64,000 bases of DNA, taken from assembly GCA_036509075.1 (NCBI GenBank), contig DATCGG010000192.1, forward strand, positions 41,251 through 105,250, in the 5' to 3' direction. This stretch comes from JAJKIV01 sp036509075. Lineage in GTDB: Bacteria > Gemmatimonadota > Gemmatimonadetes > Gemmatimonadales > Gemmatimonadaceae. Shown here one piece after another: positions 16,828 through 25,076 of the stretch (positions are counted from its first letter, which is position 1; the number at the start of each line of letters is the position of its first letter). The position numbers and the translations under genes were made by a program. The notes under the pieces are model-generated. The model was not told where the DNA came from. It made no database searches and worked only from the letters and a program-made list of their open reading frames with translations.

Positions 16828-17865
16828 ATGCGCACCCTCACCAAGCTGTTGGCCCTCGTCGCCATACCGGCGACCCTCACCGCTCAGGCGGACCTGACCG
16901 GCGCCGGCGCCACGTTCCCCTACCCGATCTACTCGAAGTGGTTCGCCGACTACGCCGCACAGACCAACGTCAAAATCAACTATCAGTCAATCGGCTCCGG
17001 TGGTGGCATCCGTCAGCTCTCCGACGGCACCGTCGACTTCGGCGCCTCCGATTCGCCGATGAGCGACGGTGAGCTGCAGAAGGCTAAGGGCGGACGCGTC
17101 CTCCACTTCCCGACCGTGATCGGCGCGGTCGCCGTCGTCTATAACGTCCCGGGCGTGACGACGCCGCTTCAACTCGATGGCAACGTCCTGTCGGAAATCT
17201 TCCTGGGCAAGGTGCGGAAATGGAACGACGGGAAGATCACCAAGCTCAATCCGGGCGTGTCGCTGCCATCGCGCGACATTCTCGTCGTTCACCGTTCTGA
17301 CGGTAGCGGCACCACGTACATCTTCACCGACTTCCTTTCGTCCGTGAACAAGGAATGGCTCTCGGGCCCCGGCCGAGCGAAGGAAGTCGCGTGGCCGATC
17401 GGCTTGGGTGGCAAGGGCAACGACGGCGTCGCCGGTCAGGTGAAGCAGATCCCGGGCGCCATCGGGTACGTCGAGCTCGCGTATGCACGACAGAACAAAC
17501 TCGCCTTCGCATCGATCAAGAACGCGGCAGGCGCTTTCATCGTGCCGTCGGTCGAGTCTGCGACGGCGGCCGCCGATGGCGTGGCAGCGAAGCTGAACCC
17601 GAAAACGGACTACCGGATCTCGATCGCGAACGCGCCGGGCCCGCAGGCGTATCCGATCACGTCATTCACGTGGATCATCGTGTATCAGGACCAGACCGAC
17701 CCCATCAAGGGTAAGAAGCTGGTCGACTTCATGCGGTGGGCCCTAACGAGTGGCCAGGCGTCCGCCGCGGCGCTCGATTATGCGCCGCTCCCGAAGGCCA
17801 TCGCCGATCGACTAGTCCAGCGTCTCGGCTCGATTCGGATGGCGGGCGCGGCCGCGACTCAGTGA
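16828..17865 (+). CDS. pstS: phosphate-binding protein PstS, copy 1
   Basis: Periplasmic receptor for inorganic phosphate, 345 aa. It has a short signal peptide ending LTAQ, then LTGAGATFPYPIYSKW at the mature N-terminus. The ligand segments are GSGGGIRQ, DFGASDSPM, RSDGSGTTYIF and GNDGVAGQV, all classical PstS phosphate contacts. It is followed 105 nt later by a second, very similar pstS. A CCTAACG word lies just before the start and another encodes Leu-Thr near the C-terminus. Confidence 0.95.
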   Translation: MRTLTKLLALVAIPATLTAQADLTGAGATFPYPIYSKWFADYAAQTNVKINYQSIGSGGGIRQLSDGTVDFGASDSPMSDGELQKAKGGRVLHFPTVIGAVAVVYNVPGVTTPLQLDGNVLSEIFLGKVRKWNDGKITKLNPGVSLPSRDILVVHRSDGSGTTYIFTDFLSSVNKEWLSGPGRAKEVAWPIGLGGKGNDGVAGQVKQIPGAIGYVELAYARQNKLAFASIKNAAGAFIVPSVESATAAADGVAAKLNPKTDYRISIANAPGPQAYPITSFTWIIVYQDQTDPIKGKKLVDFMRWALTSGQASAAALDYAPLPKAIADRLVQRLGSIRMAGAAATQ

Positions 17866-17888
17866 CTAGGCATAAACGGGAAGTACAG

Positions 17889-17905
17889 TGTGACGTGGCC
17901 GTTAC
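17889..17905 (+). promoter_or_regulatory. candidate PHO box (two half-sites)
   Basis: TGTGAC (17889-17894) and CGTTAC (17900-17905) are spaced by 11 bp, between the two pstS genes and 66 nt before the second start. It may let pstS2-pstCAB-phoU be transcribed separately from pstS1. Confidence 0.5.
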
Positions 17906-17970
17906 GCGATGTTCCCTGCTCCGGGTCCGGTTCTCGAACAACGTTCAGTAAGTCCTTCCTGGAGGCGGCA

Positions 17971-19071
17971 GTGACTCGTTCGACACTCTTCGCTATGGTG
18001 GCAACCGGACTCGTCTCTGTCGCATGCGCGGGCGGCGAGTCCAAGAGTACACGAGATTCAGCGGCAACGAGCCCGTCGCCCGCGTCGGCGTCCAGCGCTG
18101 GGGCCGACCTGACGGGCGCCGGCGCTACGTTCCCGCAACCGATCTACAGCAAATGGTTCTCCGACTACGCCGCAAAGACCGGCGTGAAGATCAATTACCA
18201 GTCGATCGGCTCCGGCGGCGGCATTCGCCAGATCCAGGAAGGGACGGTCGACTTCGGGGCGTCGGACGCGCCGATGACCGATGACGAGATGGCCAAGGCC
18301 AAAGGCGGCCCGATCTTCCATTTTCCGACAGTACTCGGTGCGGACGTCATCACGTACAACGTGCCTGGCGTAACACAGTCGCTTCAGCTTACGGGCGACG
18401 TGGTCGCGGACATTTTCCTGGGCAAGATCAAGAAGTGGAACGACGCCCGAATTGCCGGACTCAATCAGGGCGTGAAGCTCCCGGCGAGCGACATTCTCGT
18501 GGTGCACCGTTCGGACGGCAGTGGCACGACATACGTCTTTACCGACTATCTCACGGCGGTCAGCCCCGCGTGGGCCTCAGGGCCCGGTAAAGCGAAGGAC
18601 GTAAAATGGCCGGTGGGGCTCGGTGGCAAGGGCAACGAGGGCGTCGCCGGGCAGATCAAGCAGACGCCGGGTACGATTGGCTACGTCGAGCTCGCGTACG
18701 CGAACCAAAACAGGCTGCCGGTGGCCAAACTGAAGAACGCTGCGGGACAGTTCGTGAGCCCGACAATCGCGTCGATCACGGCTGCCGCCGCGGGCGCACT
18801 CGAGAAGCTCGGCCCCAACACGGACTATCGGGTGTCGATCGTCAACGCACCTGGCGCTGACGCATATCCGATCTCGTCGTTCACATGGCTGCTCGTGTAT
18901 CAGCGGCAACAAGATTCGGCCAAGGGCAAGAAGCTCGTCGACTTCATTCGCTGGGCGCTCACTGAAGGTGAAGGATCTGCGGCAGCGTTGGACTACGCAC
19001 CCATACCGGAAGCAGTGAGCAAGCAGCTGCTCGAGAAGCTGGCTTCGATTCAGGTAGGGACGGCGTCGTGA
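17971..19071 (+). CDS. pstS: phosphate-binding protein PstS, copy 2 (lipoprotein)
   Basis: A second phosphate receptor, 366 aa. GTG at 17971 is chosen because GGAGG lies 5 nt upstream; an earlier in-frame GTG at 17890 would cross the PHO-like repeats. Unlike copy 1 it has a lipoprotein signal (LVSVACAGG) and a Ser/Ala-rich tether, so it is probably membrane-anchored. The phosphate motifs are the same (GAGATFP, GSGGGIRQ, RSDGSGTTYVF, GNEGVAGQ). Its stop overlaps pstC (GTGA). A soluble plus an anchored receptor may serve different affinities or stages of transfer (inference). Confidence 0.94.
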   Translation: MTRSTLFAMVATGLVSVACAGGESKSTRDSAATSPSPASASSAGADLTGAGATFPQPIYSKWFSDYAAKTGVKINYQSIGSGGGIRQIQEGTVDFGASDAPMTDDEMAKAKGGPIFHFPTVLGADVITYNVPGVTQSLQLTGDVVADIFLGKIKKWNDARIAGLNQGVKLPASDILVVHRSDGSGTTYVFTDYLTAVSPAWASGPGKAKDVKWPVGLGGKGNEGVAGQIKQTPGTIGYVELAYANQNRLPVAKLKNAAGQFVSPTIASITAAAAGALEKLGPNTDYRVSIVNAPGADAYPISSFTWLLVYQRQQDSAKGKKLVDFIRWALTEGEGSAAALDYAPIPEAVSKQLLEKLASIQVGTAS

Positions 19072-20054
19072 GCGAAGCCGCTCGCCCGCTCGTCACGACG
19101 CGCCCCGACGACAACGGGATCGCCGCGCGGATCGAGGGGTCGGCCATCGGCGACACGGTGTATCGCTGGATGACGACCGGATTCGCGTTATGCATCCCGA
19201 TCCTCCTGCTCTTCATTGCACTCGAGGTCGGGGTAGCCGCGTGGCCGGCCCTCAAGGCGTTCGGCTTCGGTTTCCTGACCTCGAGCGAGTGGGACCCGCC
19301 GCACAACGTCTTCGGTGCGGCGCCGGCGATTTACGGCACGATCGTCTCGTCGATCATCGCGCTCGTAATCGCGACGCCGCTCGCGTTGGGTGTCGCGATC
19401 TTTCTGTCGGAGTTCGCGCCATCGTGGCTGCGACAGCCGGTGGCGTTCCTGGTCGATCTCCTGGCGGCGATTCCAAGCGTCGTCTACGGGTTGTGGGGCA
19501 TCTTCGTCCTCCAGCCGCTGCTGCGCGATCACGTGATGCCGTTTCTCTCAGGGCTTCCGCTGATCGGGCAGACCGGACTGTTCGAGGGTCCGGCGTACGG
19601 ACCCAGCATGTTGAGTGCTGGGCTGATCCTCGCGATCATGGTGCTGCCATTCATCTCGGCCGTTTCGCGCGAGGTGCTCATGGCGGTGCCGCGGTCGCAA
19701 CGGGAAGCCGCGTTGGCGCTCGGCGCCACGAAGTGGGAGATGATCGCCGATGCCGTCGTGCCGTACGCTCGGTCCGGCATCATCGGTGGAATCATCCTTG
19801 GGCTTGGTCGCGCGTTAGGCGAGACCATGGCCGTAACGATGCTCATTGGCAACGTCCACAAGATCTCGGCGTCTCTGTTAGCCCCGGGATACACGATGGC
19901 TTCGCTCATCGCGAACGAATTCGCCGAGGCGACCGGCGATCTGCACCTGTCCGCCCTCATGGCGGTCGGTGCCGTGCTGTTCGTTGTGACGCTGATCGTC
20001 AATGGGCTCGCGCGGTGGCTGGTGTGGCGTGTGTCGCGCGAGGCACAGTCATGA
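19068..20054 (+). CDS. pstC: phosphate ABC transporter permease PstC
   Basis: Inner-membrane permease of 328 aa with six hydrophobic segments. The binding-protein-transport loop includes EAALALGATKWEM and GLGRALGETMAV, the EAA-type coupling region for PstB. Start GTG overlaps pstS2, and the stop overlaps pstA (ATGA). A TTA codon in GRALGE lies in a CGTTAGGC word. Confidence 0.95.
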   Translation: MSEAARPLVTTRPDDNGIAARIEGSAIGDTVYRWMTTGFALCIPILLLFIALEVGVAAWPALKAFGFGFLTSSEWDPPHNVFGAAPAIYGTIVSSIIALVIATPLALGVAIFLSEFAPSWLRQPVAFLVDLLAAIPSVVYGLWGIFVLQPLLRDHVMPFLSGLPLIGQTGLFEGPAYGPSMLSAGLILAIMVLPFISAVSREVLMAVPRSQREAALALGATKWEMIADAVVPYARSGIIGGIILGLGRALGETMAVTMLIGNVHKISASLLAPGYTMASLIANEFAEATGDLHLSALMAVGAVLFVVTLIVNGLARWLVWRVSREAQS

Positions 20055-21001
20055 CTGGCACGAACCCGTCTCACGGACCGATGGCGCCCCCGAGGCCGCC
20101 GGTGCGGACAGCACGCCCGTCGGTCATGCAACGTGCGGCCGCCGAACGAACCCGGACCACGATCGGGCGTCGGCGGGCCATCAACGTCGTGATGGTCGGG
20201 ATCACGTTCGCGGCGGCGCTCGTCGCCACGCTGCCACTCATCTTCATTCTCGGTCACCTCGTCAAGGCCGGCGCGTCGTCGATCAACTGGGACTTCTTCA
20301 CGCAGATCCCGAAGCCGCCAGGCGAAGCGGGCGGCGGCATGGCGAACGCGATGGTCGGAACGCTGGTGCTCATCCTGGCGGCGTCGGCATTCGGCCTGCC
20401 CATCGGGATCGGTGCCGGTCTATACCTGGCCGAGAACCGCGGGACGCATCTCGCGAACGCCGTTCGGTTCCTGTCCGACGTGCTCAACGGACTGCCGTCC
20501 ATCGTGATGGGCATCTTCGCGTGGCAGTTTCTCGTCAAGCCGATGGGCAAGTTCACCGCGCTGGCCGGCGGGATCGCGCTCGGTGCCATGATGATTCCGC
20601 TCGTCACGCGCACCACGGAGGAGATGATCCGGATCGTTCCCGTCTCGCTGCGCGAAGCCGCACTCGCGTTAGGCTACTCGCGGTGGCGCACGTCGCTCAT
20701 CGTGGTGCTGCGCACGGCGCTGCCCGGCATCGTCACCGGCGCGCTCGTGGCCGTGTCCCGCATCGCCGGGGAGACCGCTCCCCTGTTGTTCACGGTGTTA
20801 GGCAACCAGTTCTGGTCGGCATCGCTGCGTGAGCCCATTGCCGCGCTGCCGCTGCAGATCTTCAACTTCGCGATCAGCCCGTACGATCAGCAGCACGCGC
20901 TCGCCTGGGCTGGCGCGCTCGTTCTCATTGGCATTGTCCTCATCATCAGCCTGGCAGCCCGCTTTGCAACGCGCTCCCGATTTGGTCGCGGTGGCGACTG
21001 A
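20051..21001 (+). CDS. pstA: phosphate ABC transporter permease PstA
   Basis: Second permease subunit, 316 aa. The ATG at 20051 overlaps the pstC stop; the longer open frame upstream is the reverse reading of pstC and is not used. After a basic 50-residue N-terminus come TM segments and the coupling loop REAALALGYSRWRTS, then SRIAGETAPL, both typical PstA. It pairs with PstC to form the channel. Confidence 0.95.
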   Translation: MTGTNPSHGPMAPPRPPVRTARPSVMQRAAAERTRTTIGRRRAINVVMVGITFAAALVATLPLIFILGHLVKAGASSINWDFFTQIPKPPGEAGGGMANAMVGTLVLILAASAFGLPIGIGAGLYLAENRGTHLANAVRFLSDVLNGLPSIVMGIFAWQFLVKPMGKFTALAGGIALGAMMIPLVTRTTEEMIRIVPVSLREAALALGYSRWRTSLIVVLRTALPGIVTGALVAVSRIAGETAPLLFTVLGNQFWSASLREPIAALPLQIFNFAISPYDQQHALAWAGALVLIGIVLIISLAARFATRSRFGRGGD

Positions 21002-21824
21002 GCCCCCGCGAGCTCCGCGCCCAACGGCCGCCGTCGCACCCCCCGCCGCTGCGGGCGCCGAGCGTATTCGCCTCGAGGCGAGGGCGCTCTGCGCGTTCTT
21101 CGGGTCGGCAGAAGCCGTCCGTGACGTCTCGATCACGTTCCGCGATCGCGAGGTCACCGCGATCATTGGCCCGTCGGGCTGCGGCAAGTCCACACTGCTG
21201 CGATGCCTCAACCGCATGCACGAGACGGTGCCGACAGCTCGCGTCGCCGGCTCCGTCAGTCTGGATGGGCAGGACATCTACGCACGAGGCATTAACGCAA
21301 TCGAGGTCCGACGGCATGTCGGCATGGTGTTCCAACGCCCGACACCGTTCCCGACCATGTCGATCCGGGACAACGTCGCGGCAGGCCTGCAGATCCTGGG
21401 ACGCGACAAGCCGTCGCGCGCAGAAACCGACCACATCGTCGAGGACGCCCTCAAGCGGACAGCGCTCTGGGACGAGGTGAGCACCCGCCTGAAGGACAGC
21501 GCCGTCGGTCTGTCCGGAGGTCAACAGCAGCGCCTGTGCATTGCGCGGGCTCTGGCCACGCGACCGGCAGTGCTGCTGCTCGACGAACCTACTGCGTCGC
21601 TCGATCCGATCAGTACGCAGAAGGTCGAGGAGCTCGTATACGAGCTGCGACGTGACATGACCGTCGTGATCGTGACGCACAACATGCAGCAGGCCGCCCG
21701 CGTCTCCGACCGGACGGCGTTCATGCTCACCGGAGAGCTGGTCGAGTTCACGGCCACAAACACGCTGTTCACCACGCCGTCGGACTCGCGAACGGAAGCT
21801 TACATCACGGGTAGGTTCGGATGA
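20991..21824 (+). CDS. pstB: phosphate ABC transporter ATPase PstB, copy 1
   Basis: ATPase that powers PstCA. From GTG 20991 the product is 277 aa and overlaps pstA by 11 nt; upstream residues in this frame are a shadow of pstA. It shows Walker A GPSGCGKST, the Q-loop VFQRPTPFP, signature LSGGQQQR, Walker B LLLDEPTASLDP and switch THNMQQA. The N-terminal 25 residues are an Ala/Pro linker. A second pstB follows directly. Confidence 0.92.
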   Translation: MATEPPRAPRPTAAVAPPAAAGAERIRLEARALCAFFGSAEAVRDVSITFRDREVTAIIGPSGCGKSTLLRCLNRMHETVPTARVAGSVSLDGQDIYARGINAIEVRRHVGMVFQRPTPFPTMSIRDNVAAGLQILGRDKPSRAETDHIVEDALKRTALWDEVSTRLKDSAVGLSGGQQQRLCIARALATRPAVLLLDEPTASLDPISTQKVEELVYELRRDMTVVIVTHNMQQAARVSDRTAFMLTGELVEFTATNTLFTTPSDSRTEAYITGRFG

Positions 21825-22669
21825 GCGTGCAGGCCATGGGAACCGGGAACAGGGAACCGGGAACCGACGCTCCACGGAGGGTCGGTTCCCCGTTCCCCGT
21901 TCCCGATTCCCTACATCCGGGCAATATCCAGGCAACGGACTTCTCGTTCTGGTATGGCGCCAAGCAGGCGCTTCACGACGTCAGCATAACGATTCCTGCG
22001 CGCGCCGTGACTGCGTTCATCGGACCCTCGGGGTGCGGAAAGTCCACGTTCCTTCGATCGATCAACCGCCTGAACGGACTCATTCCCGGCGCTCGACACG
22101 CCGGGACGATCGAGCTTGATGGTGAGGACGTGTATACCGCGGCGATGACCCCCGTGGCGCTCCGCCAGCGAGTCGGCATGGTGTTCCAACGATGGAATCC
22201 GTTTCCAAAATCGATCTACGACAACGTCGCCTACGGTCCCCGGATCAACGGTACCGCGTCACGGAAGCAGATCGACGAGATCGTGGAACAGTCGCTGCGA
22301 CGCGCGGCGCTGTGGGATGAAGTAAAGGATCGGCTGCGACAGAGCGCGCTCGGACTGTCCGGCGGTCAGCAGCAACGACTCTGCATCGCGCGAGCACTCG
22401 CGAACGAACCCGAGGTGCTGCTGCTGGACGAGCCGGCGAGCGCGCTCGACCCGATTGCGACACAGAAGATCGAGGAGTTGCTCTACGAGCTCCGGTCCGA
22501 GTTGACCATCGTGATCGTGACTCACAACATGCAGCAGGCGGCGCGCGTCTCGGACTACACCGCCTTTTTCTACCTCGGACGTCTCGTGGAAGTCAACGAG
22601 ACGGGGCAGCTATTCACCACGCCGCGCGAGGAGCGCACCGAGGCATACATCACCGGGAGATTTGGATGA
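21821..22669 (+). CDS. pstB: phosphate ABC transporter ATPase PstB, copy 2
   Basis: A 282-aa ATPase with Walker A GPSGCGKST, Q-loop VFQRWNPFP, signature LSGGQQQR, Walker B LLLDEPASALDP and THNMQQA; all motifs are intact. The start overlaps copy 1 (ATGA). Residues about 6-30 are encoded by a heptamer inverted-repeat element (21838-21911) inserted in frame, giving an odd N-terminal extension before the conserved FSFWYG. The two copies differ clearly outside the motifs, so they are not a recent duplication; they may form a heterodimer or give alternative ATPases. Confidence 0.92.
   Translation: MSVQAMGTGNREPGTDAPRRVGSPFPVPDSLHPGNIQATDFSFWYGAKQALHDVSITIPARAVTAFIGPSGCGKSTFLRSINRLNGLIPGARHAGTIELDGEDVYTAAMTPVALRQRVGMVFQRWNPFPKSIYDNVAYGPRINGTASRKQIDEIVEQSLRRAALWDEVKDRLRQSALGLSGGQQQRLCIARALANEPEVLLLDEPASALDPIATQKIEELLYELRSELTIVIVTHNMQQAARVSDYTAFFYLGRLVEVNETGQLFTTPREERTEAYITGRFG
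21838..21911 (+). repeat. heptamer tandem inverted-repeat element inside pstB2
   Basis: The left arm is four heptamers (GGGAACC, GGGAACA, GGGAACC, GGGAACC; 21838-21865). The right arm is four complementary-type heptamers (GGTTCCC, CGTTCCC, CGTTCCC, GATTCCC; 21884-21911). They can fold into a long hairpin with an 18-nt centre. The element is in frame at the 5' end of pstB2. Confidence 0.85.
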
Positions 22670-23385
22670 GCCCCGAGACCGCTGGCTTTCGCCACTTTCA
22701 CGACCAGCTACAAACGCTGAAGGAACGGCTCCTCGACATGTCGGCCCGCGCCGAGGAGCTGATCGACCTCGCGGTCGATTCGCTGCTCACGCGCGACAAG
22801 GAAAAGGCTGACGCGGTCATCGCGGGTGACCGCGAGGTCGACATGATGGAGCTCGAGTGCGAGCAGCTCGCCGTGTCGCTTCTCGCCTTGCAGCAGCCGA
22901 TGGGCCGCGATCTGCGCTTCATCATCAGCGCCATCAAGATCACCAGCGACCTGGAGCGGGTCGGCGACCATGCCGTCAACCTCGCGCAGTCGGCGTTGCG
23001 TCTGATCGCGTTACACGTCGAAATTACGCCGACCCCAGAGATCGAGGACATGGCGCGGCGGGCACGGCGCATGCTTGCCGAGGCATTGGACGCGTTCATC
23101 CGGGCGGATGGGGCCCTCGGCCGCGAGGTGTGCAAGGCCGACGACGCCGTCGATTCGCTCCACGACTCGGTGTTCCGAATCCTGCTCACACACATGATGG
23201 CCGACGCCCGGACGATCAACCCGTCGCTCGAGCTCCTGCTCGTCAGCCGGAACCTCGAGCGCGTGGCCGACCTGGCGACGAACATCGCGGAGGACGCCGT
23301 GTTCCTGGCAGAAGGCAAGCAGATCAAGCATCATTTCGAGGATCTCGGCCGCGACCGTCCAGCAGTCCCTCAAGCGACTGGTTAG
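22666..23385 (+). CDS. phoU: phosphate transport regulator PhoU
   Basis: A 239-aa two-repeat helical bundle. It has the metal-binding segments DREVDMMELECE (about 50-60) and SDLERVGDHAVNLA in repeat 1, and RNLERVADLATNIAED in repeat 2, as in PhoU. It links PstB activity to inhibition of PhoR. Its start overlaps pstB2 (ATGA), and ppx starts directly after the TAG stop, which lies in a GGTTAGG word. Confidence 0.95.
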   Translation: MSPETAGFRHFHDQLQTLKERLLDMSARAEELIDLAVDSLLTRDKEKADAVIAGDREVDMMELECEQLAVSLLALQQPMGRDLRFIISAIKITSDLERVGDHAVNLAQSALRLIALHVEITPTPEIEDMARRARRMLAEALDAFIRADGALGREVCKADDAVDSLHDSVFRILLTHMMADARTINPSLELLLVSRNLERVADLATNIAEDAVFLAEGKQIKHHFEDLGRDRPAVPQATG

Positions 23386-25020
23386 GTGGCACTCCCCGCA
23401 TTCTCCAGGTCTTCCGACGCAGCGCGATCGCCGCGAGCCGAACAGGACGTTCGGCTCGCGGCGATCGACATCGGTTCCAATTCCATCCGCCAGATCGTCG
23501 CCGACGTATCGCCCTCGGGCTCGATACGCGTCGTGGACGAAATGAAAGCGGCGCCGCGGCTCGGCGCGGGAGTCCGCGAGAGCGGGCTGCTGAGCGAGAC
23601 CGCGATGCGTCAGGCACTCGAAGCGCTCATTCGGATGGCCACGCTCGCGAGGCAACTGGGTGCGTCGCGCATCGAGGCAGTCGCGACAAGCGCGGTGCGC
23701 GATGCCGCGAACGGGCTCACGTTCCTGGAGCTCGTTCGCTCCGAGACAGGCCTCAAGGTGAAGGTGCTTCGGGGCGAAGAGGAGGCACGCCTCTCGTTCC
23801 GCAGCGCACTCGCGCACTTCGAGCTGGGCGTCGGGAGAGCGGTCGTGATGGACATTGGCGGCGGGTCGCTCGAGCTCGCGCTGAGCGCCGACGGGCTGCT
23901 GGAGCGACTCATCTCGCTGCCGTTCGGCGCCATCAGACTGACCGAGGAGTTCCTGGGCCCGAAGGTGCGACGCAAGGGCGTCCGGAAGCTCCGTACCGCC
24001 ATCCGCGACGACATCCGCAAATCGCTGCCCGTGCGGGATTGGCGTGGCGCGCAGATCATTGGGTCGGGTGGAACGTTCACCAACCTTGCCGGCATCTATC
24101 TGAATCGCCAGGGCGTGCAGACCGCACGCACGACGCATGGCACTCGCCTTCCACGCGAAGAGCTCGAGCACATCCTCGACATGCTTCAGGACATGTCGCC
24201 GGATCAGCGCGCCGCCGTGCCCGGGCTCAATCCGGCGCGCGCCGACATCATCGTCGCCGGGTTTGCCGTGGCCGCCGAGGTACTCGCGAGGCTCGAATCG
24301 CGAGAGCTGATCGTGTCGGCGTACGGCATTCGCGAGGGACTGCTCCTCGAAACAGCGCGCGTCGTCCCGACGTTCTCGGATCGCGGCGAGGCACGCGAAC
24401 GGTCGGTGCGAGAGTTTGCGGAGAAGTGTCATTACGAGGAGCCGCATGCGCGTCACGTGCAACGTCTGTCGCTGCAGATGTTCGACGCGATCGGCCCCCG
24501 CATTGGTCTCTCCGCCACGGACCGCCAGATTCTCGCGGACGCCGCGCTGCTCCACGATGTCGGGTATCACATCAATTACGAGAACCACCACAAGCACTCG
24601 TACCACCTGATCGTGCACGCCGACATGCTCGGCATGTCGCCCGAGGAACAGGTGGCGATCGCGAACGTGGCGCGGTATCACCGCGGCGCGCCGCCGAAAC
24701 GCAAGCACGAGAACTACGGTATTCTCGACCGCGCGCTCCGGCGGCGCATTCGGAAGCTCGCCGCGATTCTTCGTGTTGCGGACGGAATGGATCGCGGGCA
24801 CATCGGCGCCGTGGAGCGTGTGAAGGTCCGGTGGCTCGATCGGGCGCTTCGCCTCACGGCCGTGGCCAATCGCCGGGCGCAGTCGCTGCGGCTCGACCTA
24901 TGGGGCGCGAGCAGAAAATCCGACCTGTTGTCGAAGGTCGCGGGCATTCCGGTGGAGGTCGTGGCTCCGGACGGCACGGTTGTGTCGCCTCAGGATGCCG
25001 ACGACGAGCAGCCCGACTAG
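23386..25020 (+). CDS. ppx: exopolyphosphatase, Ppx/GppA family with HD domain
   Basis: A 544-aa enzyme that removes terminal phosphates from polyphosphate (or pppGpp). The N-terminal ASKHA domains show AAIDIGSNSIRQ, EAVATSAVRDA, GEEEARLSF and VMDIGGGSLEL. The C-terminal HD-type domain (about 335-500) has HDVGYHINY and RYHRG. It is the last gene of the plus-strand phosphate operon (GTG directly after phoU) and convergent with ppk1, so synthesis and breakdown of polyphosphate are encoded face to face. Confidence 0.92.
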   Translation: MALPAFSRSSDAARSPRAEQDVRLAAIDIGSNSIRQIVADVSPSGSIRVVDEMKAAPRLGAGVRESGLLSETAMRQALEALIRMATLARQLGASRIEAVATSAVRDAANGLTFLELVRSETGLKVKVLRGEEEARLSFRSALAHFELGVGRAVVMDIGGGSLELALSADGLLERLISLPFGAIRLTEEFLGPKVRRKGVRKLRTAIRDDIRKSLPVRDWRGAQIIGSGGTFTNLAGIYLNRQGVQTARTTHGTRLPREELEHILDMLQDMSPDQRAAVPGLNPARADIIVAGFAVAAEVLARLESRELIVSAYGIREGLLLETARVVPTFSDRGEARERSVREFAEKCHYEEPHARHVQRLSLQMFDAIGPRIGLSATDRQILADAALLHDVGYHINYENHHKHSYHLIVHADMLGMSPEEQVAIANVARYHRGAPPKRKHENYGILDRALRRRIRKLAAILRVADGMDRGHIGAVERVKVRWLDRALRLTAVANRRAQSLRLDLWGASRKSDLLSKVAGIPVEVVAPDGTVVSPQDADDEQPD

Positions 25021-25076
25021 ACACCCGGCTGGGAATCATCGCCGGCCACGATCCGCACGGCGCCGCCGGTGTAGCG

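Noticed and set aside
23011..24801. 596-codon open frame on the minus strand over ppx
   Set aside because: Antisense shadow of phoU and ppx, whose motifs are intact; no recognisable domain in the reverse reading.
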